Shown here: one piece after another, positions 49,242 to 56,224 of the stretch
Position numbering within the stretch: position 1 is the first letter of the stretch
Layout: every line of letters starts with the position of its first letter
Source of the DNA: Cohnella endophytica
GTDB lineage: Bacteria > Bacillota > Bacilli > Paenibacillales > Paenibacillaceae
Length of the DNA: 64,000 bases
Reading direction: 5' to 3'
Assembly (NCBI RefSeq): GCF_003628305.1
Contig: NZ_RBZM01000010.1
Location: 62,001-126,000 of the forward strand
Notes under the pieces: generated by a model
What the model saw: only the letters and a program-made list of their open reading frames with translations
Databases searched by the model: none
What the model was told of the DNA's origin: nothing
Program-made: the position numbers and the translations under genes

Positions 49242-50270
49242 ATGGCAACCGTTTTATCCGGCGAAAGCGCCCTAGAGGCTCGCAATCCTAGATATACCCG
49301 TAATGGAATCTTTCTGATCGCCGGCATTGCGCTTCTGCTGCTTGTGGTGCTGGTCGGTCTAATGACGGGCTCCATCTCCATTCCGGCACGGGAAGTCTGG
49401 ACGGCGCTGATCCATTCTTCCGACTCGGAAGCCAGGCAGATCGTATGGAATCTAAGGCTTCCGCGCGTACTGACCGGATTGTTGGCGGGCGTCTGCCTGG
49501 CAATCGCGGGCGCTTTCCTTCAAGGCGTGTTCCGTAATCCGCTTGCGGACCCCGGCATTATCGGGGTCTCGTCGGGCGGAGGACTAGCGGCCGTTATCAT
49601 TATGATTTTGTTCCCGGCTCAGATCGCTTACTTACCCGTCTCGGCTTTCCTTGGCGCCTTAGTCGCGGCGGCCGTCGTCTACGGCCTCTCTTGGAAAGGG
49701 GGAGCGTCGCCCTTAAGGCTTATTTTAGCCGGGGTAGCGGTCAATTCCCTGCTGGGAGCGGCAATGACGACTTTGATGATCCTGAACAGCGAGAAGGTTC
49801 AAGCGGTATTGCCGTGGATGTCGGGCAGCTTGAACGGACGGAGTTGGCCGCATTTCGAGACCCTGTTGCCCTATACGGCGATCGGTATTATCGCTTCCGT
49901 TTTTCTAGTTAAGCAGGCGAATTTGCTCGTCCTGGGTGACGATGCGGCTAAGCTGCTCGGCAGCCGGGTGGAGATCGGAAGGCTCCTTATCATTCTGGTC
50001 TCCACGTTTCTGGCGGGCGCCGCGATCAGCATCGTCGGCATGGTCGGTTTTGTCGGTCTGGTCGTCCCCCACATCGTGAGATTGTTAGTCGGTAACGATT
50101 ATCGGATCTTCCTGCCTTTGGCGGCGATCGGCGGAGGCATTCTCGTCGTAGCCGCGGACACGGCCGCGCGAAGCTGGTTCGATCCCATCGAGTTTCCCGT
50201 AGGCATTCTGCTCGCGCTCCTAGGTGCGCCTTTCTTTCTCTACCTGCTTAGAAGGGGGTTAAAAGGATGA
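49242..50270 (+). CDS. FecCD-type ABC transporter permease
   Basis: A 342-residue permease with about nine to ten transmembrane helices. LRLPRVLTGLLAGVCLAIAGAFLQGVFRNPLADPGIIGVSSG is the diagnostic FecCD/BtuC region, and GMVGFVGLVVPHIVRLLVG is the coupling-helix region. It takes iron-siderophore, haem or cobalamin passed on by the binding protein. Its TGA overlaps the ATPase start as ATGA. Confidence 0.95.
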   Translation: MATVLSGESALEARNPRYTRNGIFLIAGIALLLLVVLVGLMTGSISIPAREVWTALIHSSDSEARQIVWNLRLPRVLTGLLAGVCLAIAGAFLQGVFRNPLADPGIIGVSSGGGLAAVIIMILFPAQIAYLPVSAFLGALVAAAVVYGLSWKGGASPLRLILAGVAVNSLLGAAMTTLMILNSEKVQAVLPWMSGSLNGRSWPHFETLLPYTAIGIIASVFLVKQANLLVLGDDAAKLLGSRVEIGRLLIILVSTFLAGAAISIVGMVGFVGLVVPHIVRLLVGNDYRIFLPLAAIGGGILVVAADTAARSWFDPIEFPVGILLALLGAPFFLYLLRRGLKG

Positions 50271-51055
50271 GTCCAGCGTTAGAAGCAGCCGATCTGAAAT
50301 ACGGATATCGTCCGGCAGACTCCATCGTCAACGGCTTTAATCTGCAGGTTTCCGAAGGGGAATGGCTGGGTATCGTCGGCCCTAACGGGTCCGGCAAGTC
50401 AACGGTTCTGCGCATGTTGGCAAGGTTGGCTTCCCCGCAACGAGGAACCGTATCCATGGACGGCCGGACGTTAGCCGGAATGGACAGCAAAGCCATCGCC
50501 AGGAATATGACGATGCTGACGCAGACGCAAGAGCATTCGTTGGACATTACGGTGCGCGAGCTTGTTCGAAGAGGGCGCAACCCCCATTTGAAATGGTTCG
50601 AGGAGTCCCGGGGCAAACACGAAGAAGTGGTGGACTGGGCGTTGCAAGTAACTAGCATGGGCAAGTTACAGCACCGTTCTCTCCTGGAATTGTCGGGAGG
50701 CGAGCGACAGCGGGCATGGCTTGCCATGTGCATGGCGCAGACGCCCAGAATATTGCTGCTTGACGAACCGACGACTTATCTCGATATCGCGCATCAGTTG
50801 GAATTAATGGAACTGATTCGCCGATTGAATCGGGAACAGGGAATTACCGTCGTAATGGTGTTGCACGATCTGAACCAAGCGGCTCGTTATTGCAACCGGA
50901 TCGTGGCGATGAAACAAGGAACGATCGTGCGCGCGGGAAATCCGAGCGAAGTGTTCCGGGTTGAATTTTTCCGCGAGGTGTTCGGTATCGAGGCCAAAGT
51001 GCATAACGATGACGGAGTACCGGTATACCTGCCTTGCGGAGTCGTTAAAGAGTAA
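50267..51055 (+). CDS. FecE/FhuC-type ABC ATP-binding protein
   Basis: A 262-residue ATPase: Walker A GPNGSGKST, signature LSGGERQRAW, Walker B ILLLDEPTTYLD and H-loop VLHDLNQAARY. It powers the preceding permease. ATG 50267 is in the permease stop. Completes a three-gene Fur operon, closed by the terminator at 51062. Confidence 0.95.
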   Translation: MSPALEAADLKYGYRPADSIVNGFNLQVSEGEWLGIVGPNGSGKSTVLRMLARLASPQRGTVSMDGRTLAGMDSKAIARNMTMLTQTQEHSLDITVRELVRRGRNPHLKWFEESRGKHEEVVDWALQVTSMGKLQHRSLLELSGGERQRAWLAMCMAQTPRILLLDEPTTYLDIAHQLELMELIRRLNREQGITVVMVLHDLNQAARYCNRIVAMKQGTIVRAGNPSEVFRVEFFREVFGIEAKVHNDDGVPVYLPCGVVKE

Positions 51056-51061
51056 GTAACT

Positions 51062-51103
51062 AAAAAACCGCGTCTCTCCCTCACCGGGCAGGACGCGGTT
51101 TTA
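51062..51103. terminator. Bidirectional terminator after the iron operon
   Basis: AAAAAACCGCGTC and GACGCGGTTTT form the outer stem; inner CCC/GGG. It is shared with the convergent diguanylate cyclase gene. Confidence 0.88.
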
Positions 51104-51120
51104 TTCGTCTCGGAGTTCGC

Positions 51121-52098
51121 TTATGCCTTATCTTCCGCATGAGTAACCCGGTTTCTTCCGTTGGTCTTTGAATCATATAACGCTTGATCGGCTTTGCCGA
51201 TCAGGGTTAGCTCCGTATCTTCAGGCGTAATCGTCGCGATGCCGATGCTCGCCGTTATCCGTAAGTCCCCCATCGGAGTGGCTTCGATCTTGGAGCGATA
51301 CCTCTCCGCGATTGGTTTGACGTTCTCATAGGTCGTATTCGGAACAATCAGGACGAATTCCTCTCCGCCGTATCGGGCGACGGTGTCGATTTCCCGGGAT
51401 TCGGCCTTAAGCAATTGCGCCAGCCCTGTAAGAACCAGGTCGCCGACGGGATGGCCATAAGTATCGTTAATCGATTTGAAACGGTCGATATCGAGGATGA
51501 ACAACGAGAAAGATAATTGAGTGCGATGGAACATTGCGATGTTGGCTTGCAAGCTTTCTTGGAAAAACCTACGGTTTCTCAGGCCGGTTAACGGATCGGT
51601 CAATGCCAACGTCTCTAATTGGTGGTTGATATGAATTAATTCCTGCTGTTTAATCTCGTATTCTTGATGCAGGAGCTCAAGCTTTTTGTTCGCTTCGTTC
51701 GTCGCTTGATAAAGCTCTTCTAGTCGCTTTTTCGTATGAAGAATATCCTTCTCGTGTTCCAACCGTTTGCGCATTTCGACGACTACGCAATCCATGAAGA
51801 CTTCGCCGTCGCGCTCTTGCCGAATTCCGTTCAGCAGAACGGGCACATCCAATTGATTGCTTGCCCGCAACGAGAGGAAAATCTCGTTAACGTGTCCGTA
51901 CAGTTGGATAAACGGGTAGAAATACGTGTGAAAGAACAGCTTGTTCGTGACGGACATGAAAGATTCGATGTGCTTCCCCAGCATTTCATCCCGTTCGTAC
52001 GTAAGCATATTCGCCAAAGTTCGATTAGCGGACCGAATGATCCCCGAGCTCGAGATGGAGAAGTAACCGCAAGGCGCGAAATCTAATTGATTATCCAT
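51121..52098 (-). CDS. PAS-GGDEF diguanylate cyclase, RsbP-type PAS
   Basis: A 325-residue cytosolic protein. The N-terminal PAS (about residues 1-110) opens MDNQLDFAPCGYFSISSSG and runs to CVVVEMRKRLEHE, strongly resembling the PAS domain of Bacillus RsbP as I remember it. A coiled coil (about 115-165) leads to a GGDEF domain with RYGGEEF and an RxxD site (REID) five residues before it, so it should be active and product-inhibited. In B. subtilis this PAS is joined to a PP2C phosphatase. The gene lies 23 bases behind rsbQ. Confidence 0.92.
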   Translation of the reverse strand: MDNQLDFAPCGYFSISSSGIIRSANRTLANMLTYERDEMLGKHIESFMSVTNKLFFHTYFYPFIQLYGHVNEIFLSLRASNQLDVPVLLNGIRQERDGEVFMDCVVVEMRKRLEHEKDILHTKKRLEELYQATNEANKKLELLHQEYEIKQQELIHINHQLETLALTDPLTGLRNRRFFQESLQANIAMFHRTQLSFSLFILDIDRFKSINDTYGHPVGDLVLTGLAQLLKAESREIDTVARYGGEEFVLIVPNTTYENVKPIAERYRSKIEATPMGDLRITASIGIATITPEDTELTLIGKADQALYDSKTNGRNRVTHAEDKA

Positions 52099-52121
52099 GT
52101 AAAACCGCTTCTCTCCTAACC

Positions 52122-52928
52122 CTAATGATGTGCCAAATAATCCTTGATCAATTCCGTCGTTTCTTCGGGGTGGCTGAGATGCGGGTAATGGCCTTTGGCA
52201 TTCATGAGCTTCAGCGTGCTGCCTTTCAGATGGTCATGCAAATAGTTGCCCACTTCGATCGGAGCGATGCTGTCGTCGGAGCATTGAAGAATAAGCGATG
52301 GAACCGACGCGTGATCGAGATCTTTGCGGCAATCGGACAAAAAGGTTACTTCCGCGAACTGTCGCGCGATATGAGGATCCCGGGAGCAGAAGCTTTTTTC
52401 CAATTCATCGGATAATTCCCGCCGTTCCGCATTCTGCATGACGATCGGCGCCAGGTAGCTTGCCCAGCCGATGAAATTCATCTGCATCATCGTGAGCAAC
52501 TCGTCAATTTCTTCTCTATTGAACCCTCCGAAATAATCGGGAAGGTCGTTGATATAGCGAGGAGACGGCCCGAGCATGACGAGGCGTTCGAAGTACTTGG
52601 AATCGCGGTTCGAAGCCAGCAAGCCGATCATGCTGCTGACGGAATGGCCGACGAATATCGCCTTTCTCAGTTCCAGCGTTTCCATGATCTCGAGCACGTC
52701 TTGGGCGTAACCTTGCAGGTCGTTGTATTTTTCCGCGTCGTAGTAGCCGAGCTGCGATCGTCCGGAACCTACGTAATCGAACAGGATGACGCGGTAGTCG
52801 TTCTCGAAGTGCGGCACGATGTAACGCCACATGTCTTGATCGCAACCGAATCCATGCGCGAACACGATAGGTTGGGTACCCTTTCCTGTTACCTTTACGT
52901 TATTGCGCTCCATAATGTCGATTGTCAT
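52122..52928 (-). CDS. rsbQ: RsbQ, alpha/beta hydrolase partner of a PAS sensor
   Basis: A 268-residue alpha/beta hydrolase; B. subtilis RsbQ is 269. The triad Ser96 (GHSVS), Asp219 (CSDDS) and His247 (KGHYPH) falls at the same numbers as in RsbQ. RsbQ, related to plant KAI2/D14 receptors, is thought to make or deliver a small hydrophobic ligand to the PAS domain of RsbP under energy stress. ATG 52928 with AAGGGG upstream; longer frames are ignored. It is followed by the PAS-GGDEF gene rather than rsbP. Confidence 0.93.
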   Translation of the reverse strand: MTIDIMERNNVKVTGKGTQPIVFAHGFGCDQDMWRYIVPHFENDYRVILFDYVGSGRSQLGYYDAEKYNDLQGYAQDVLEIMETLELRKAIFVGHSVSSMIGLLASNRDSKYFERLVMLGPSPRYINDLPDYFGGFNREEIDELLTMMQMNFIGWASYLAPIVMQNAERRELSDELEKSFCSRDPHIARQFAEVTFLSDCRKDLDHASVPSLILQCSDDSIAPIEVGNYLHDHLKGSTLKLMNAKGHYPHLSHPEETTELIKDYLAHH

Positions 52929-53105
52929 GGAAATTCCCCTTTCGCAGATAAGCTTAATGGCTTGTACGATCATTATATTCGATAAAACTCGACAAATGTC
53001 TACTATAATCGCTTTTTGCATGCGCGAATAGTTCCCCTGAGCGCGGCGCACACTACCGAAGTCATTCTTGCAACGTGCCAGCATTCGGAAACGGAGGTTA
53101 ATTCT

Positions 53106-53486
53106 ATGCCGGAAAGAACGGTATTCGCTTACTTTAACACGCCGGATCAAGCGAAAGAGGCGGTGGAGCAACTAAAGTCGCTCAAGCTGGTAGACTATGC
53201 GATCGAGCGATTCGACGGCTACGCGGGCACCGGCATTCAAAGTCTGGACAAGCTCGGCGGCACGATCGCCGGCGATTTCCGCGGGCTTGGTTATCTGACT
53301 CTCGGCGGAGATTTCGACAATCCAGACGAGGGTAAGCTGGTTACCTCGAGCGTCAGCGCGAGCGGGTATAGCTCGGGAGGTCCGGACAATCGGGTAAGCG
53401 GCCGGGACATTATGCTCGTGGCCATCGTAGAGGAAGAGGATTACGAGCAGGCGAGTCGAATCGTCCGGGACGTGGGCGCTCTGTAG
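53106..53486 (+). CDS. Small protein of unknown function, possibly stress-related
   Basis: A 126-residue soluble protein. The N-terminal AYFNTPDQAKEAVEQLKSL has the look of the general-stress YflT-like family that handles 'membrane-loop' folding, followed by a Gly/Ser-rich middle (GGTIAGDFRGLGYLTLGG, GYSSGGPDN) and a C-terminal beta-alpha end (IMLVAIVEEEDYEQASRIV). GGAGG precedes ATG 53106. Divergent from rsbQ, 177 bases apart; a shared stress role is only inferred. Confidence 0.6.
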   Translation: MPERTVFAYFNTPDQAKEAVEQLKSLKLVDYAIERFDGYAGTGIQSLDKLGGTIAGDFRGLGYLTLGGDFDNPDEGKLVTSSVSASGYSSGGPDNRVSGRDIMLVAIVEEEDYEQASRIVRDVGAL

Positions 53487-53499
53487 AGAACGTCGGAAG

Positions 53500-53537
53500 A
53501 CCGCATCTTTCCCTAATCGGGCGAGAGGCGGTTTTTT
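53500..53537 (+). terminator. Terminator after the 126-residue gene
   Basis: ACCGC/GCGGT outer pairs with an inner CCC/GGG, followed by six T. Confidence 0.75.
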
Positions 53538-53699
53538 GTTGCGGATGCTGCTGCCTATGCAGATCGGTCAATAGATGGTTAAATATGGGTGAAGGAATTT
53601 AGAAAAAAAGATATAAACATAGGATAGATTTCTCGCGCCCATGGCATCTGTCTAAGTAGGGGCCGAAACAAAAGGATTTAAGGGAGTGCGACAACGATA

Positions 53700-54512
53700 A
53701 TGGCGGTCGAGTGGCGGATGGACGAGAATGGACGAAGGTTTGCTCTTGTTGCCGACGAGCAGGAAGAAAGCGAGCGGCCAAGGCCGCGGATGACCGAGCG
53801 CGAGTTGATCGAACAGGCTCGAGACGGCAATCGGGAAGCGTTCGGCGAACTGGTTAGGCAGCATAGGGCGGAAGCGTTGGGGGTGGCCAACCGGATGGTC
53901 CGGGATGCCCATATGGCGGAGGACGTCGTTCAGGATGCGCTCGTTCGGGCTTTTCTTCACCTAGGCTCGCTGATGGATTCAAGCAAATTCGTTCCGTGGT
54001 TCCACCGGATCGTCCGCAACCAGGCTTATCAGAAGCTAAGACGAGGAGGTCCGCACGCCAAGGAGCAACCTTTCTCGGCCATCGGTAAGAACGGGGGAGG
54101 AGCGACAGCAGGCGCGGAGTATTCGCTTAACTCGGACAATGAAGAGACGGATTGGACCAACGTCGACAGGATCCTGTTCCGTTTGCAGACGGCTGCGGCA
54201 TTAGAAGCCCGGAATCGCGGCGATCCTGCGGAATGCTTGATGAGGACCGATATGCTTCGCGGACTTCGAGAATTGCTTGCCGTCTTGAGCAAGCGCGAAC
54301 GTGGCATCTTCGAGGCGCATTTCTTCGGCGAACTTCCTCCTTCGGAGATAGCCGAGCTACTTGGCACGACTACCGCTAATATCTACAACAGCCTTTCACG
54401 ATCGCGGGCGAAAGTTCGCAAGGAGCGCATTCGCATCTCGATCGGACTCTACGTTCAGAAACGCGCGGAACAAGGCCTGCCGAATCGTAAAGTTCTCTCG
54501 ACTCCTCCATAA
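53700..54512 (+). CDS. ECF-type RNA polymerase sigma factor
   Basis: A 270-residue sigma factor. Region 2 (LIEQARDGNREAFGELVRQHR to VVQDALVRAFLHL, about residues 36-87) and region 4 (RERGIFEAHFFGELPPSEIAELLGTTTANIYNSLSRSRAKVRK, about 199-242) are clear. The linker between them is long (about 90 residues) and the C-terminal tail about 30 residues beyond region 4; both differ from minimal ECFs. AAGGGAG is somewhat far from ATG 53700. Next gene follows 37 bases later. Confidence 0.88.
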   Translation: MAVEWRMDENGRRFALVADEQEESERPRPRMTERELIEQARDGNREAFGELVRQHRAEALGVANRMVRDAHMAEDVVQDALVRAFLHLGSLMDSSKFVPWFHRIVRNQAYQKLRRGGPHAKEQPFSAIGKNGGGATAGAEYSLNSDNEETDWTNVDRILFRLQTAAALEARNRGDPAECLMRTDMLRGLRELLAVLSKRERGIFEAHFFGELPPSEIAELLGTTTANIYNSLSRSRAKVRKERIRISIGLYVQKRAEQGLPNRKVLSTPP

Positions 54513-54549
54513 GTTCGGCCGACCCACTTTATATCGGGAGGTAATCTTC

Positions 54550-55554
54550 TTGGCCAACAAACGTAAAGACAACTGGAACGAGACTTGGACGACAGCCGCC
54601 TATGCGATCTACGGCGCGGTCCGCTACACCGACAAAAAAGAATTGTCCCTCGTGGACGTCATGGGCCTCACCGGACATGCGTTTCGGATGAACATCGATC
54701 CTCGGGAGATTCACATTGCGGGACCGACTTCTTTTCCGGGGGGATACATTTTCCGCCGCAATCTATGCAATCTTGGTTTCATCAGCAACATGGGGGAAGC
54801 GCAAGCCCCGCCTACACCGGATCAGTTGGAACGAACGATGGCTCTCGTCCATGAGACGATCGATAAGGGCATTCCCGCGATTGCCGTTGATTTGTTCGAG
54901 CCGGAATTCGGGTTAATCTACGGTTACGACGACGAGAAACGGCTTTTTCACGCGAAGGACATGTCCCAAGACGGCACGATCTCCTATGAGAAGTTCGCTA
55001 ATCCCAAAATCCACGTGCTGTTCCTCATCACGATCAGCGAAAGCCTTCCGCATTCCAAGTACGAAATGCTTCGGATGGCGCTTGATATGATCGTCGACCA
55101 TGCGCGCGGCCGTGAGTGGAACCATATTTTCAAAGACCGTTTCGTGATGGGGCTCGAAGGCTACGAGGCTTGGATCAAGGTTATGGAGAGCAGGAGCGCG
55201 GACGAATTGGGCAACGCCTATAACGTCGGGGTCGTCGGCGATGCGCGCGAATTCGCGGCCCAGTTCCTGCGGGAGCTCGTCCGGAAATGGGACGGGACGA
55301 ACTTCGTCGAACGTAAAGTACGCGAATATGCCTCGGAAGCAGCTGCGCATTATGATGTCGTTGCCGCCTTGTTCGCGGAGCTCGGAGAGTTGTTCCCTTT
55401 CCCTCAAGGCGGAACGCCGAAGGATCCCGAGACCGCGGATCGCGCTGTTGCGCTCTTGCGTCAAGCGAAGGAAGCCGAGACGAAGGGCATGGCCGTGCTC
55501 GAGCAATTTCTGGATTTCATGAAGGCTTACCATTCGGAGAAGTGGGTGCATTAA
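54550..55554 (+). CDS. Protein of unknown function next to the ECF sigma gene
   Basis: A 334-residue soluble protein. Segments: NETWTTAAYAIYGAVRY near the N-terminus, VDVMGLTGHAFRMNIDP, then IPAIAVDLFEPEFGLIYGYDDE, and a helical C-terminal half. The first 150 residues look like a C39/BtrH-type papain-like fold, but no clear catalytic Cys is seen. TTG 54550 has GGGAGG eight bases upstream. Likely co-transcribed with the sigma gene, and possibly its target or regulator (inference). Confidence 0.6.
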   Translation: MANKRKDNWNETWTTAAYAIYGAVRYTDKKELSLVDVMGLTGHAFRMNIDPREIHIAGPTSFPGGYIFRRNLCNLGFISNMGEAQAPPTPDQLERTMALVHETIDKGIPAIAVDLFEPEFGLIYGYDDEKRLFHAKDMSQDGTISYEKFANPKIHVLFLITISESLPHSKYEMLRMALDMIVDHARGREWNHIFKDRFVMGLEGYEAWIKVMESRSADELGNAYNVGVVGDAREFAAQFLRELVRKWDGTNFVERKVREYASEAAAHYDVVAALFAELGELFPFPQGGTPKDPETADRAVALLRQAKEAETKGMAVLEQFLDFMKAYHSEKWVH

Positions 55555-55681
55555 CGCTAGAGAGTCGTGATGGCGATTTGATCTTCCTTGAAGAAGGAAT
55601 CCGCTTGTTTCATGAGTTGATTCTGACATAGCCGTGGTACAACCTTCGATGAATCGGCATATCCTGTTAACGGATCGTATT

Positions 55682-55700
55682 CCTCCTTCAAGGAGGTGAT
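55682..55700 (+). promoter_or_regulatory. Hairpin that can hide the ribosome binding site of the 95-residue gene
   Basis: CCTCC (55682-55686) can pair with GGAGG (55692-55696), with TTCAA as loop. The second arm is the core of AAGGAGGTGAT, a full match to anti-Shine-Dalgarno. The gene's GTG start is 10 bases on. The structure could shut translation unless opened. Confidence 0.5.
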
Positions 55701-55705
55701 GCAAA

Positions 55706-55993
55706 GTGATAGGTACGTTAACGCATTGGATGGAAATCGCCATGTGGATCGTCTTGGGTTCGATGGCCGTCGATTTCTTGGTCGGGGCGTTCAAGTCGCT
55801 GACAGGCGGCAATCTCTCCTATGAACCCGTGCTGGGCTACTTGAAAGACATCTTACACTACGTGCTTCCGCTCATTGTGCTTGCAGGGATTTCCGTTATG
55901 GATTCTACGGGATGGATCGTGCAGGCCGGTTATTACGTCGGCGCGTTCGCGGTAGTGGTCAAGTATCTGGCAGCGATAAAGTCGAAATTGTAA
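55706..55993 (+). CDS. Small holin-like membrane protein
   Basis: A 95-residue protein with three hydrophobic segments (about residues 10-28, 45-62 and 68-88), as in small holin-like or toxin-secretion proteins; family not certain. It starts at GTG 55706 after a perfect AAGGAGGTGAT site. Two terminators follow. Function unknown; holin-like in shape only. Confidence 0.55.
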   Translation: MIGTLTHWMEIAMWIVLGSMAVDFLVGAFKSLTGGNLSYEPVLGYLKDILHYVLPLIVLAGISVMDSTGWIVQAGYYVGAFAVVVKYLAAIKSKL

Positions 55994-56007
55994 GCTCATG
56001 AACGCGG

Positions 56008-56043
56008 GAGAGAAAGCGGGGTTACCGCTGTCTCTCTTTTTTT
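56008..56043 (+). terminator. First terminator after the holin-like gene
   Basis: GAGAGA/TCTCTC outer stem, inner AGCGG/CCGCT, then TTTTTTT. Confidence 0.85.
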
Positions 56044-56068
56044 GCGCGAATTTATCGGATTACTAAGA

Positions 56069-56111
56069 CACCTCGTCCCCATGGCTACCCATGCGGTGAC
56101 GAGGTTTTTTC
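56069..56111 (+). terminator. Second terminator after the holin-like gene
   Basis: ACCTCGTC/GACGAGGT with an inner CATG-containing loop, then TTTTTT. Tandem with the hairpin at 56008. Confidence 0.85.
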
Positions 56112-56224
56112 ATGGAAAAATTCGACGTTTACTGGTTTATATTTCCTTGGGATATGCTATTCTACTTGAAGTTATGAATTACCGCTCCTATTATCCCTAG
56201 ATTACAGAAACGAGGATCAGCAAC

